From: Distichodus sexfasciatus
Taxonomy: Eukaryota > Chordata > Actinopteri > Characiformes > Distichodontidae
Assembly: GCA_032718565.1 (NCBI GenBank)
Contig: JAVGVS010000012.1
Span: forward strand, 2,792,450-2,856,449
Direction of reading: 5' to 3'
DNA: 64,000 nt
This document shows, one piece after another, positions 12,629 to 24,059 of the stretch; the first letter of the stretch is position 1; every line of letters begins with the position of its first letter. The position numbers and the translations under genes were made by a program. The notes beneath the pieces were generated by a model, which had not been told where the DNA came from, made no database searches, and saw only the letters and a list, made by a program, of their open reading frames with translations.

Positions 12629-12716
12629 CACCCTCACCACAGGGTACATGTTCTAGACCAGAGGAAGAAGAAGAAGAAATAAACAAAAGCCGTTTAATAT
12701 CATTTAGAAAAGTGTT

Positions 12717-13302
12717 AATATACTGTGCGAAAGTTTTGGGCAGGTGTGAAGAAAATGCTGTAAACAAAGAATGCTTTCAAAAATGGAAGTGTTAATCATT
12801 TATTTTCATCAATCAACAAAATGCAGTGAATGAACAAGAGAGAAATCTAAATCAAATCAATATTTGGTGTGATCACCCTTTGCCTTCAAAACAGCATCAA
12901 TTCTTCTAGGTACACTTGCACACAGTTTTTGAAGGAACTCGGCTGGTAGGTTGTTCCAAACATCTGGGAGAACTAACCACAGATCTATAATCCTATAATC
13001 CTACAAAATAATATAATGACTATAATCCTACAAAATAATATAATGACTACAAAATAATATAATGACTATAATCCTACAAATTCTCTGACTTTGTGCAAGT
13101 GTACCTATAAGAATTGATGCTGGTTTGAAGGCAAAAGGTAGTAACACCAAATATTGATTTGATTTAGATTTTTCTTTTGTTCGCTCACTTTGCATTTTGT
13201 AAATTGATAAAAATAAACAATCATTATTTATATTTCTACAAGCATTCTTTGTTTACAGCATTTTTTCACACCTGCCTAAAACTTTTGCACAGTACTGTAT
13301 AA
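12717..13302. mobile_element. foldback Tc1-like non-autonomous element, copy 1
   Basis: Terminal inverted repeats exceed 55 bases: ACTGTGCGAAAGTTTTGGGC at the left against GCCTAAAACTTTTGCACAGT at the right, each followed inward by the matching TGTGAAGAAAATGCTGTAAAC-type words. The inner part is also palindromic (TTTGCCTTCAAAACAGCATC left, GATGCTGGTTTGAAGGCAAA right), so most of the 586 bp can fold. Flanked by TA. No transposase frame. A second copy in the opposite orientation is at 40.4 kb. Confidence 0.88.
13005..13080. repeat. short tandem repeat in the loop of the foldback element
   Basis: ATAATCCTACAAAATAATATAATGACT recurs about three times here, absent as an array from the other copy. 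It sits at the centre of the palindrome, where slippage is expected. Confidence 0.75.
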
Positions 13303-13381
13303 CAATATATAATCATGCGTCATAAGCTGTTAATTGTATACATAATAAACACCTAGTAACACTGGAAAACAATAAGACAAC

Positions 13382-14178
13382 TAGGGCTGCTAATTTAATA
13401 ATCGATTAGTTGGATCTGCGTTATTATACACATACGTACAGTGGCTACCCCCTAATGTGGGGGCTGTAAGCTAACCAGAGCCGCAGTGGCAGTAATGCAG
13501 CATTAAGCTGGATGCTGACCTCCATAAAAGAAGGATAAGAAGGAGACGAGAACCAGTGCCGTGTCTTGCCGTCACAAAAACTGAAGTAATCGCGTAGAAA
13601 TGCATGAATGAAATTTTTCGCGATGTAAACACACACGCTGCGTTTGTTAGCGTGCACAACTCTCTCAGGGAAGTCATTCACTAAAGCGTTCCAGTTCAGT
13701 CACATATTCCCATTTATTACAGACAAAACTCATTTTAGCAGATGAATAACAAAAACAACCAGCATTCTACTTGCAATACAGCCATTTACTTGATATGTTC
13801 AGTGATTATTCCGACGAGTGTCCCCCACGTTATTGTGACGCGACTCTCATGTGGAACACAATCTTGCGCAAAAATGTCATTCTCTCCCAGAAAGAGTCAA
13901 AAATGAGTTATAGGCCAAAATGAGTGCAGACTGGCTAAAAATGGTCAAAACTTCAATATTTTTTCATTTTCAATTAATCTAAAAATATTTTTTCCATTTT
14001 ATAATGTTAGAGAGTAAAAAAAATAAATATAGAAAAATAGAAACAAACAGTTTGGTTTATTAAAACATGCTGGAAATGAAAGAGTTTTTTTTTTCTTTTT
14101 CCAATTAATAATCGATTCATCAAAAAAAAAAATCAGCAGAGTAATCGATTAACAAAATAATCATTAGTTGCAGCCCTA
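13382..14178. mobile_element. hAT-type element with TAGGGCTGC ends (797 bp)
   Basis: Left end TAGGGCTGCTAATTTAATAA, right end AATCATTAGTTGCAGCCCTA. Flanking octamers AAGACAAC (13374-13381) and AAAACAAG (14179-14186) agree at 6 of 8. Subterminal ATCGATT words occur at both ends. No transposase. Pieces of the same family are at 35.6 and 54.9 kb. Confidence 0.85.
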
Positions 14179-14332
14179 AAAACAAGCATGTTCTCCGCTA
14201 TCATCCTAAGCACTTAAAGAAACTGATAAATATAAGGAAAATGACAAAAAGAAAAAGCAATAATACAATTTTGATTTGATTCTATGCAGGAGCCGACTAT
14301 CAATATGAAACCTGATTTAAAACATGCTATGC

Positions 14333-14458
14333 AGTGTGTTGGCGCCTGCCCAGAGTTGGTCCATGCCCTGCGCCCGTAGTTCCCGGGATAGACTCTGGTT
14401 CCCGTGACCCTGATAGGGATTAAGCGGTTGAGATAATGAATGAATGAATGAATGAATG
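14333..14458 (+). mobile_element. V-SINE (DANA/Mermaid type) 3' fragment
   Basis: Contains GTTGGCGCCTGCCCAG, TAGTTCCCGGGATAG, GGGATTAAGCGGTTGAG and an (AATG)n tail. These are the 3' words of the full copy at 48.6 kb; the tRNA head and centre are missing, so it is 5'-truncated. Confidence 0.85.
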
Positions 14459-14459
14459 A

Positions 14460-16150
14460 TTTAAAACAATCTTCTCTTTAAATATTAAAATATATCTCCT
14501 GTTCGGTATGTGGTGGTGTTATAATACGTAATCAGGCACGGATTAACGCACAGGCCAGATATGGTTGAAGTCTAGGGATCCCCACATTTGCCAACCTGCC
14601 GGAGGCCCCGATTGGCCAGTTAAAACATCATTTTTTTAAAATAAGCCCCGAGGGTGGGGCTAGCAGAAAATGTAGCCTAGGGGCCCATGTACACCTTAAT
14701 CTGTCCCTGCTTATGAAGTATAATCAGTGCTTTGAGTTTGGATCGATGCTATCGGCTCATACATCATTTAATCAGTGTATTGATGTGGGACAATGTATCG
14801 TTACACCCCTAATTGAGACATGTAGCTCATTTAACGCTTCTTCTCGTACTTCTGCAAAGCAGCTTTCTAACAATGTCAGCTGTGAATAAAACCCTGCAAA
14901 TAAAATTGAAGCGAATGAACCCTGCACCTGTTGGGAGTCTTCGATCTGTGGGCGGCAAGCAGAGGTAGGGGCCCCTGGGGAGATGAGTGGGAGACCCCCT
15001 TAAAAAAAAATACTAGGCCTGTCACAGCCCAGTGCTTGATCCCAGTCAGTGTGTGTGCGTGTGTGTGTGTGTTTGTGTGCGAGTATGTGTGCTCCTGTGT
15101 GAGGGAGACACAGTTTTTCATCAGCAAAGGAATTCCTCTCTTCACTCATCATCTCCCTGGGGTGCCCTCGAACAGTGGAACTCCCCACACATACACACAC
15201 AACACACACACACACACTGTAGAGCTGCGCACACACACATCCACACATCCCTCCGCCTCTCTTTGGACCCGCAGACTCGGTGTCTGTCATGCAGAGTTGA
15301 ATAAGGAGCTCGACTCACGCACACGCTAGGCACACACACCTTCCTCACGCAAGGTCTACGGTCCGACGGAATGCCTTGACTTGGCCCCTTTTCCGTTTGT
15401 CATTTTTCTGCTCCGAAAGAAGTTTACACGCTTATGCCGCTTTTTTTCTGAGACGTAAACACCTCAACAAGGGCAACTTTTCATTAGAAACGTTTGTAAG
15501 AGTGTGATATCCGACTCTGAGGAGGGAAAAAAATCTACCACAAAGCCTTATCGTTTGTTGCTTCTTTTCATTTGGGCCTTCCCGCCTCTCATCCCCCCCT
15601 CCTCTTTCTCTGCCCAGCTTACGGACCAAGTCGAGGCGTAGCGAACAGGCAAGCGGCGGAGCTAATAAGCCAAGACGCTGGCATCCCGCTAGAGGTTTGC
15701 CATTGTCCCGTCGCTTTTCTTTCACCCTTATCTACCGAGCAGCGTGCGTCGAAGTGGGGCTGTGTAAGCATTAAGATTACATCGTTGTGCGTTTGTTACC
15801 CAGGAATGGGCCAGCTGCGGAGAGAGTAGCTCGAACTCCCTCTCCGTCTTAAACGCCGTCTTAAATGGCGAAGGTTCCGGGACGATCCGCAGAGAGAGAG
15901 AGGCAGAAAAAGCATTAGAGAGGGGAACAGAGGTGGGATGAGAAAGAGAAAAAGGCAGAGAGAGGGGAGAAGAAGCTAATCGTATTACCGTCCTATGAGG
16001 TAATCGTCCTTGAAGCAGCCACCACGTCCCACCTCGTTTACAGCAGACCACGTCTAGCTGGTGTTTGGCAGGGAAAGTTTGCTTCTGAACAAATACGGCA
16101 TTATTAGTTCTGTTAGTTACAGTCTGGGGGCAGTCCACATAAAAGCGTCC
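14460..16150. other. unique sequence with CA/GT arrays
   Basis: No gene. (GT)n at about 15050-15071 and two (CA)n blocks at 15187-15218 give mirrored, artefactual ORFs. 15360-15850 is less repetitive and CpG-bearing, and might hold regulatory DNA. Confidence 0.35.
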
Positions 16151-16154
16151 CTGC

Positions 16155-16648
16155 TAGGGCTGTATATCGGATGAGGAAATTAAAACGTCTACCGTTTCAT
16201 ATTATGCTCTATGATTTATTTATGTTGCAAAATAGTAGATCTGCCTGTCCTCATGCTCAGATCTATGGAACACCAAAGATGCCTCAATTCACCTTAAAGG
16301 CACCTTAGTAGAGCGCCGTAAAAAGCAGCGTTTGACCACAAGTTACTGGAGGGGGAGGCAAAAAGCCGCATTTTCGACTCCATGAAAACCGCTGGTAAAC
16401 TAGAGCGATGCAAACAAAGACATAAAAAGGTGTTGTAAAAAATGTTGTTAAAAATATAGGCAGATTGTGGCATTCCATATGAGCATGCGTGGAGTGTTTC
16501 ATGTGCGTGGTGGCAGAATTGAGCGCAAACAGCCAAGATTTTTCCTGTGAACGTTCCGTTGAATTTACAGAACAGGTACTGTGTTGTGATATATATCACT
16601 ATCGAGATGTGAAGTGATATGAGATTTTGGTCATATCGCACGGCCCTG
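16155..16648. mobile_element. hAT-type element with TAGGGCTGT ends, copy 1
   Basis: Left end TAGGGCTGTATATCGGATGA; right end TCATATCGCACGGCCCTG. Flanking octamers agree at only 5 of 8. The copy at 37.0-37.8 kb matches in opposite orientation, including AAATTAAAAC and CTCTATG-TTTATTT words inside. Confidence 0.8.
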
Positions 16649-16917
16649 GCACCTGGGAACTGAGGGACGACTAATCAGACTGCTGCTCAATCAGCACAGA
16701 CCTGTGGAAGACCAGCTACACTACATTTTTACAACTTTTTGGAGTGTTTTTGTCTTTCTAGTTTATATAGACTTTCATAAAAAGATGTGAGATGAGTTAC
16801 AGAATGTTGCTCGTAAATCAGCCGTCAGTGTTTACTGTGCACTCTAACATGGCCCTCAATCCATTTAGAGTTTGAGCTGAAGTTATTCTTTTCTTTTATA
16901 GTTCATACTACATGTAG

Positions 16918-17960
16918 TCCATCCATCAATCCATCCACCCCGTCTCTGTCCATCCATCCACCCCGTCTCTATCCATCCACCCCGTCTCTATCCATCCATC
17001 CACCCCGTCTCTATTGTCCATCCACCCCGTCTCTGTCCATCCATCCACCCCGTCACTTATTGTCCATCCACCCCGTCTCTAACCATCCACCCACCCGGTC
17101 TCTATCCATCCATCCACCCTGTCTCTATTGTCCATCCACCCCATCTCTATCCATCCGCCCGGTCTCTCTCTATTCATCCATCTATCCCGTCTCTATCCGT
17201 CCATCCACCCCATCTCCCTCTATCCGTCCATCCACCCTGTTTCTATCCATCCACCCCTTCTCTATCCATCCATCCATCTGCCGGTCTCCATCATCCATCC
17301 GTCCCATCTGCCTCCATCCACCCATCCATCCATCCACCCGTCTTCATCATTCATCCATCCATTCCATCTCCCTCCATCCATCCATCTACCCATCTCTGTC
17401 ATCCATCCATCCACCCATCTTCATCTATTCATCATCCATCTACCCATCTCTGTCATCCATCCATCCGCCCATCTTCATCTATTCATCATCCATCTACCCA
17501 TCTCTGTCATCCATCCATCCACCCGTCTTCATCTATCCATCCATTCATCCATCCATCCGTCCATCCACCCGTCTTCATCTATCCATCTATCTACCCATCT
17601 CCATCCATCCATCTATCCACCTGTTTCCATCCATCCATCTATCCACCCATTTCCCTCCATCCATCTATCCACCTGTCTCCATCCATCCATCCATCCACTC
17701 ATCTCCATTCATCCATCCACCCGTCTCATCTATCCATTCATCCATCTATCCACCCGTCTTCATCTATCCATCCATTAATCCATCCATCCATCTATCTACC
17801 CATCTCCATCAATCCATCTATCCACCTGTTTCCATCCATCCATCTATCCACCCGTTTCCCTCCATCCATCTATCCACCCGTCTCCATCCATCCATCCACT
17901 CATCTCCATTCATCTATCCACCCGTCTCCATCCATCCATTCACCCATCTCCATCCATCCT
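16918..17960. repeat. CATC-type minisatellite, about 1 kb
   Basis: Degenerate (CCAT)n with interspersed CACCCGTCTC and CACCCATCTC words in irregular 20-40-base units. Subarrays with longer repeats are visible, for example CATCTTCATCTATTCATCAT at 17417 and 17470. Continuous frames of over 400 codons across it encode Ser/Ile/His/Pro repeats and are artefacts. Confidence 0.95.
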
Positions 17961-18527
17961 TACTGCCATCTCCCTCTTGCTTCCTCTTTCAATCTGTTTT
18001 TGTCCATCTCTTTCTTTTCTCCCTTTCCTTTGCTCCACCATCTCTCGCTCCTCCACTGTCTCTCCTTCTCTCACACTCTCTCCTTCCCTTCAGCTCTCTC
18101 ATTCTCTCAACCTCTCTGTTTTTGTTTCTTCTGCCGTTCTACTCCATCCGTCTCTCCCTCTCCTGTGCTGTAAGAAGGTTTCAGGCTCTTGTTGGTCTGA
18201 ATCTTGGTCGTTTATGGAGTCACTTGGTGGCTCAGAATCCGTCTTCAGTCCTGCTATTGACCAGAAGTGTTTCTGGACAGTTATGGGCATCACTCAGATC
18301 ATGTTAACGGAATGGGCAGTTAGTCTTCTGCTCAGCTGTGCCGGCATAGCATGTGAGCCACATTCAGAAAAGACAACGATGATGGCTTCATGTTGCAGTG
18401 AGGATGTCTGGAGATAGCAGCTGGAAACTGGCAGCAACCAAGAGTTCCTATGAAAAAAAACCCTTCATTCTCTGTCTTTCTTTTTTTTTCCGCTTCACTT
18501 CTTTAAAAAACTCCCAGGTTCTTTGGA

Positions 18528-18566
<39 letters not shown>

Positions 18567-19380
18567 GGTGAGGAGCTGTGGTGTTGATGGGTCTCAGATA
18601 AAGGATTTGAGAGCGGGCTGATGTAACGATGATGAATGCGGCGGTGTTCGCCTCCTTTTCTCTGCAGGGAGCCGACAGAACAGAGCCGCGCTGTAAAACG
18701 AACCCGAAAAACGTCGTAGTACCCTCCAGCTAAGAGCTAACTCTAAACCATCACCCAGGACCCCATGCCCCCAGTCTCCGGACCTGACGCACATATCAAA
18801 TACCTCCAAACCCCGTTTCTCACAGGCCACATCGCAATAAATCACGCCATTCCTATAATGCAAGGGAACTGAATTTGGATTCTGAGAACCCAAATCTCAC
18901 ATTCTTTCCCTCGTGCCAGTTGCGACTAAAAAGCATTGTACTTATGCAAATTCATCCAGTGCAAACTAGTGCATGTGCCCAGTTTGCAGATGTTTTCTTG
19001 GAAATTGCATTTATTCAGGATTAACAAAAACGCAAACCAAAAATGGACAGATTGCAAAATCGCTACAAGGAATATTCAGGAATGAGATTTTTTGAACAAA
19101 ACTGATTTTTTATGGAAGAACGAAGCAGGAGAAAGGTCTGTGTTTTAAAACATCAGATTGAAGACAGTTGCCTTTTTTTAATCACAGTACTCTTAAGCAG
19201 TCAGAAGTTTATTGGGTTGTTTGACTTTGATGTCCCATTCGCCGCTGACTTTCAACTCCTTTGCTTTTGTCACCCCAGCGTATAATTTATGTTAAATTGA
19301 TTTGCCTAATGTGCTTAAAATAAGAATCTTTTTTTTTTCTTGGGAGCAGCCTGAATTGTGGTATTTTAAACCTGGTTAAT
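17961..19380. other. pyrimidine stretch then unique sequence
   Basis: CT-rich to about 18175 and again 18520-18566 ((CT)n). The rest shows no repeat family or gene that I recognise. Confidence 0.45.
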
Positions 19381-20287
19381 CGCCTCTCTTTCTGTGAGTG
19401 AGGATTACGGCCCGGCGCGCATAAAACGAACAGCCCTTCTCTCTCTCTCTCTCTCTCTCTCCCAGCTAATTGGGTGTGGGATTCCGTCGGAGTGAGGAAT
19501 CAACATTAATATGAAAATGCACATTTATTTTTGGGCGCCGCCAGCCACCAAACAGAGGTTTTTTAAACGCACACCATTGTCTGGAGCTTACTGGCGTTTG
19601 AATGGCGGCCTATTGTTCTGTGGCTTTTACTTAAGGGCCGTAAGCCTCCGTCTCCTTTCTTTTCTCCTCCCTTCGTTTTCCGCAGGCGTTAACGATCGCT
19701 CTGGTATCACCGACCTACACGCTCTGAAGTTACACCTGCCTGTGACCTTCTTCCGTGAGGTTTAGTGGGAAACGGGAAAAATCCTCTTGTTTGGAACAGA
19801 AAAAAACGGTGTTAAACGACTTTAACATGTACGGAAGGGAGGAAGAAGAGGAGGAAAAGAGAAGTAGAGAAAGACTCCCCGGAGCACCTGTGGGATTAAA
19901 GAGCACCGCTCAGGTCAGGGAGGCTTTGGGAGGTGTTGCGGAAGTGGGGAAAAAGGTCCTGGGCTTTAACGACGCGTACAAAGGGGACGTCTGCCACGCT
20001 CGAGTGGACGGCAGCTTTTCCTGCAGGAATGTTCATACCCGTGATCCTTCCATCCACCCCTCCTTCTTTCTTTAAACTCGCTCCTCTTCTAACCCTCTCC
20101 TTTCCTGAGACCGTGCTCAGCTTTCCCGTCTTCTTCTTCTTTTTAAACCCCCTGACCGGATCACCTGGGGGAATCACAGTTGAGGGAGGGGCGGCGGTGG
20201 TTCAAACGCGGCGAGCCAAACGCACCCGCGTGTCAGAGGCCGGTCAATAAACAGGCACGCAGGACTCTCTCCTGCTTTTACCACCCT

Positions 20288-20319
<32 letters not shown>

Positions 20320-20760
20320 TCTCCTTCTTCTCTGTCTCTCCCGTCTCCTTTGCCACCGCCCGAGCAGGGTTGGAGCAGGAGAGGGCCGATTGCGTAGCAC
20401 TCCTCGTCTGATCTCTCCTCTCGCTCTCTCTCACTCTCTCTCACACACACACTCTCTCTCTCTCTCCGAACGGCTGTCAGCGCCAAAGATCCTCACCTTC
20501 CCTTTGGCAGACCAAAGCCGCCTCGCATTCTCTACCCGGGGTCAGAATCGATCGGCAGCCTGTGAACTCGGCCCGGCTAGCGTCAGAGTTTTTAGTGTCT
20601 GCCATTTGAGGAGGGGAATAAAAAAAAAAAAAACCTTAAGCCGGAGTAATCCATTTATTTAAAGACCGCATTACTTCTGAAGGTGGGGAGGAACGAGTCG
20701 TAATGGAGGGCCGACCGAGTCGGTGCTCATATGGATATGATTAAGGAAAGAAGTCGGGTT
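19380..20760. promoter_or_regulatory. CpG-bearing block before the start-codon exon, candidate regulatory region
   Basis: Contains GGCCCGGCGCGCATAAAACG (19410-19429), CpG-rich DNA at 19960-20050 and 20185-20260, pyrimidine microsatellite at 20285-20345, and a unique segment at 19467-19560 rich in TTAAT/AATTA words. It lies 2-3.4 kb before the coding exon. It could hold an alternative promoter or enhancer; no decisive signal. Confidence 0.3.
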
Positions 20761-21320
20761 TAATGCGTCTTTGATTGGTTTTGGGGAGGGGAGTCGTTTG
20801 GGTGTTGTTTACTTTTACTTTTTTTAGGGTTAGCCTGGATTGTTTGCAGATGTTGTTTTGAGTAGGAGAAGGAGGAGAAATAAAAAGCTTTGGTCTACAA
20901 CAGGGCAACACCCGTTCTCTTGGGATTTAAGGCTTTAGAACTTCAGTACTTGTGTTGTTAGAGCCAGACCGCTACTACAACCCCCTCTCTTTCATAAGTC
21001 ACTCCAAAGACATTGAGGAGATGTGAACGCGCTACTAGCGTACGTAGAGTCCTGCAAAATTCATAAACACCTCCAACAATTACTGCTCCAGCCCCATTGT
21101 TAGAATGCCATGATGTTGCTCGTGTGGTTCGGAGTGAATTTTATAGTGCTTTTGCACGTTTTAGTATTTGTTTGGATCTTTGGAACAAACTTTTTTTCTA
21201 CTGTACTTGTATTTTATTTTGCAAAAATGACTAGCTTTTACTAGTTTTTAGAACTAATTTCACTACTTCAGACACATGTTGTTTTTTACTGGCTTGGATT
21301 GCTTTTTCAAATAAACTAAA
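20761..21320. other. unique AT-leaning sequence, nothing recognised
   Basis: No repeat family or coding frame recognised. Confidence 0.4.
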
Positions 21321-21324
21321 CTCA

Positions 21325-21676
21325 ACTCATTCATTCATAATCTAAACCGCTTAATCCCAACTGGGGTCGCGGGGTTAACCGGAACCTGTCCCGGGAACTC
21401 ATGGACGCAAGGCGGGGAACAACCCAATGCCAACACATAAGTAGGACTCACACACTCACACAATCACATTCACACCTTACGGGGCCAATTTAGAGTCGCC
21501 AATCAACCTATATTGCATGCTTTTGGACTGTGGGAGGAAACCGAAGCACTCGGAGGAAACCCACACGAACACGGGGAGAGCACGCAGACTCCACACAGAA
21601 AGGCCCCATGGCCGACCCGGGGCTCCAACCCAGGACCTTCTTGCTGTGAGGCGGCAGCGCTAAGCACTGCGCCACT
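21325..21676 (-). mobile_element. V-SINE (DANA/Mermaid type), near full length
   Basis: Reads in reverse as tRNA head (GAGTGGCGCAGTGCTTAGCG), B-box region near GGGTTGGAGCCCC, conserved centre (TCCACACAGAAAGG, TTTCCTCCGAGTGC reversed), then 3' words and an AATG tail at 21325-21338. Same order as the copy at 48.6 kb. Confidence 0.92.
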
Positions 21677-21679
21677 CAA

Positions 21680-22728
21680 AAATCGGAATATTTCTAAATG
21701 GTTGATAGCAAAATGGCAAAAAAAATCCAGACAATTCCTCGACTGCGGTGTTGTTTTAACACATCCTGAAAAGAGATGGAGTTTCACTGCTGTAATTATT
21801 ATTATTGCTAAGTAATTACAGGTCCAAACATGCTGACTGTCTCTCCGAAACTCTCTGTGGTACCTGCCAAGTTCTTCAAGCATTCAAGCTTTCTGACAGT
21901 CCTGACCTGACCTATGACCCCAATCTTCCTTTCTCCTTTCGGATGAATGGTCCTAGTTGACTACTTTACTTTCTTCCCCTGACTTCTCTTTCCGTCTTAA
22001 TGAACTGTTGTTTTGTCCCAAAATTTGTTTCGTCCTCAGACATTTCATCTGAGGAGGTTTTTCATTCACTCTCTGAAAGGTTGTTGGCGTGTTTTTCTTG
22101 CCGGTCTGCGAGTCAGTAATCTGTAAATGACTTTTATTGGAGGCCCCTGACCAGATTTCTTTAGAACGTCTTTGTGGCTGAACCCAAACGATGTGAAGAA
22201 CTGGAGAAAGAGCTTAGACTACAACAGTGTTTTACTGCTGCAGAGGAGAAAATGGCCCCAGCACTCCGATATTCCCAAAAGGAGCTTCAAACAAACCTAC
22301 ATTTCAAGGCGGGTGTGAGTTTCTCGCTCTCTGAAGTATCCCCGTAAGGTTTTGCCTTTGTGTATGTTTTTTCAGCAGTAATGGAGAATTTTGGTCTGTG
22401 TTGACTTACACCCGTCCACAGTCCCGCACGTTCCGACATGAAACTGATTCCGAAAACCCACCGATTTTCCGAAAACTTTCTTGTACTTTTGAAGTTCCAC
22501 ATTGTCTTGTCAAGGCTCTTTGTTAAGGTGTTGGATCAAAGTGTTTCACTTGTGTCTTAATCACAACATTTTAACGTAAATCAAGCGGAAATTCCTGTTC
22601 TGATAGTAAGACTAAGAGCCCTGGAGACTTATGCTAAAAGTTTGCAGACCCACACTACGCGTCGTCGGCTGCCGCCCCTTTAACCCTCACCTCTGCTCTG
22701 TTTTACCTCTGACCTTTCTACTCTCCAG
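21680..22728. other. unique sequence up to the splice acceptor
   Basis: No repeat recognised. The last 30 bases form the polypyrimidine tract and AG of the start-codon exon. A segment like this beside the exon may be conserved. Confidence 0.45.
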
Positions 22729-22770
22729 GTCTCCCGGCTTAAATGAGGCACTGAGGAATGCGCAGTTGCC
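22729..22770 (+). other. gli3: gli3 5' UTR part of the start-codon exon
   Basis: A clear acceptor (pyrimidine-rich CTGACCTTTCTACTCTCCAG, ending at 22728) opens this exon, so 42 bases of 5' leader are inferred before the ATG. They contain two upstream ATGs (22743 and 22758) and an in-frame TGA (22744). The presence of an acceptor implies at least one non-coding exon further 5', as in other vertebrate GLI3 genes. The exact acceptor is inferred from consensus only. Confidence 0.75.
22743..22754 (+). promoter_or_regulatory. minimal upstream ORF (MRH stop) in gli3 leader
   Basis: ATG AGG CAC TGA lies wholly in the inferred leader, 16 bases before the main ATG. Its start context is weak (T at -3, A at +4). 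Upstream ORFs of this kind can lower initiation at the main start; whether this one does is not shown. Confidence 0.45.
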
Positions 22771-22906
22771 ATGGAAGCCCAGTCCCAGGCCAGTTCCGCA
22801 GGAGAGAAGAAGAAGAAGGTGGAGACCATCATGGCAACCAAGAGCTCCTCTTCGAGCCGGGCCGACATCAGCGAGAAGGCCGTCGCCTCCAGCACCACCT
22901 CCAACG
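22758..22906 (+). promoter_or_regulatory. out-of-frame upstream ATG overlapping the gli3 start
   Basis: ATG at 22758 (G at -3, C at +4, a moderate context) is 13 bases before the gli3 ATG and in another frame. It stays open through the rest of the exon. After splicing to 59964 it reads CGA GGA TGA and stops at 59970, giving 51 codons. Ribosomes starting here would skip the gli3 start, so it could dampen translation. The peptide resembles nothing I know and is a shadow of the gli3 frame. Confidence 0.4.
22771..22906 (+). CDS. gli3: gli3 first coding exon (residues 1-45 plus first base of codon 46)
   Basis: Seen: the frame starts MEAQSQ, has a KKKK run, then a Ser-rich stretch, and ends SEKAVASSTTSN just before a GT donor at 22907. 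That ending and the MEAQS start match the N-terminus of vertebrate GLI3 as I know it; GLI2 and GLI1 start differently. The fish protein is a few residues longer here because of extra Lys and Ser. The start is chosen because it sits in a strong GCCATGG context and an in-frame TGA lies upstream at 22744-22746. The exon ends in phase 1, as does this exon in human GLI3. Known: GLI3 is a bifunctional transcription factor of Hedgehog signalling. Full-length protein is held by SUFU at the cilium and processed to a repressor; this N-terminal end belongs to the repressor part. The mature protein acts in the nucleus. Confidence 0.95.
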
Positions 22907-23255
22907 GTACGGACATTAAAACCACAGCGCTTAAAACCTTGTACACAGTTTTCAACTCACTCACATGTTGCCTAAAGTCTGACACACAAATGTTGATGTC
23001 GCTGACCTTCTGACATGCCACATGAACACCACATGGGCAAAAAGCTTTCCAGAATCTAATATTTGTGATGCATATAATTAGCTGAACACTTAATTTCCTT
23101 CACTGAAGCCCACTATGATATGAAAACTACAGAATCTACTAAAGCTGAAAATGATGAGATTTGAACTCACTGAAGGTTCTGTTACAAATTTGACAAGTTT
23201 TGCTGTGATAAAATATTTATATTTGGATTTACAGCATTTAGTAGACACTCTTACG

Positions 23256-23332
23256 AAAGTAAACCTTATTGTCATCTCAACTATGTACACCTACAAGACG
23301 ACGTGGCTCCAGGTTCTACAGTTTGAACAGAA
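23256..23332 (-). mobile_element. 3' tail of the AAAGTTTACTTTGAC retrotransposon family
   Basis: Reads AAAGTAAACCTTATTGTCAT at the left and ends GTGGCTCCAGGTTCTACAG, the reverse of words in the 39.7-kb copy. A SINE of another family begins about 80 bases later. Confidence 0.65.
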
Positions 23333-23412
23333 CCTCGCATCCAAAGTGACTTTGAGGTTTTTTTGGCGCTCCACTGGTAAGAACACAGTAAGACCCTTAA
23401 CTCCATGTTGAG

Positions 23413-23627
23413 GGCGGTTGGTAGCATAAGGGTTAGGGCGTTCGAATCTCGGACCGGTAAAGGTACCACTGAGGTACTCATGAGCAAGGTACCGTCCCCA
23501 AGCACTGCTCCCCAGATCAGCTCCCCGCTGCTCCTTGCCGGATGGGTTAAATGCAGAGGTCACATTTGGTTGTGGTGCACTATGTGCTGTGCTGTGGTGT
23601 GTTCACAATGACAAATAATCACTCACG
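23413..23627 (+). mobile_element. tRNA-headed SINE copy, head shortened
   Basis: Begins GGCGGTTGGTAGCATAAGGG, with GTTCGAATC following only 17 bases later, so the A-to-B-box spacing has been cut. Body words GAGGTACTCATGAGCAAGGT, AGCACTGCTCCCC and the tail GACAAATAATCACTCAC are present. Confidence 0.9.
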
Positions 23628-23902
23628 TTCGCGTTCGCTTGTTTGTTGTTGCTGTGTCCAGTTAGACGTTTTCCCACTGCCAGCCACAGGTGGCTGCTCA
23701 TCTTTTTACAACCCAACACCAACACTGTAGCTCATATCCTTCTCCAGTTTCACTCGCCACGACGTTTACTTGTGTAAAGCGTGATCACGTGGCTGTAATG
23801 TGTAGTCTATACTTATTAACGGCGTAAACTTGGGAAGGGGTTAAAACTCCGATTTCCCTTTCCTTTCCAAACAAGTTGTTCCTGCTTGTTTAAAAACTTG
23901 GG

Positions 23903-23934
<32 letters not shown>

Positions 23935-24059
23935 ATTTTGTTTGATGAGTGTGTGTGTCGGTTGATAAGTGGTCTGGATCACGCTCCACTCCATATGAAA
24001 GCCTCTGGTGATATGGCTTGGTGTCAGGAAGGCTTGGCTTTAATGATTTATTTTGGAGT

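Larger units (their letters stand above)
1..22728 (+). other. gli3: gli3 upstream region / intron 1 (left end outside or unresolved)
   Basis: No protein-coding gene is supported here. The 3' boundary is the AG at 22727-22728. The 5' boundary depends on where the non-coding first exon lies; the CpG island near 0.8-1.1 kb is the best candidate within the window. The stretch holds hAT and Tc1-like elements, a V-SINE and a V-SINE tail, a long CATC array and several GA/CT tracts, described separately. Confidence 0.7.

Noticed and set aside
17060..18307. 415-codon open frame rich in Ser, Ile, His and Pro
   Set aside because: It reads through the CATC array and is open in more than one frame; typical of tetranucleotide repeats.
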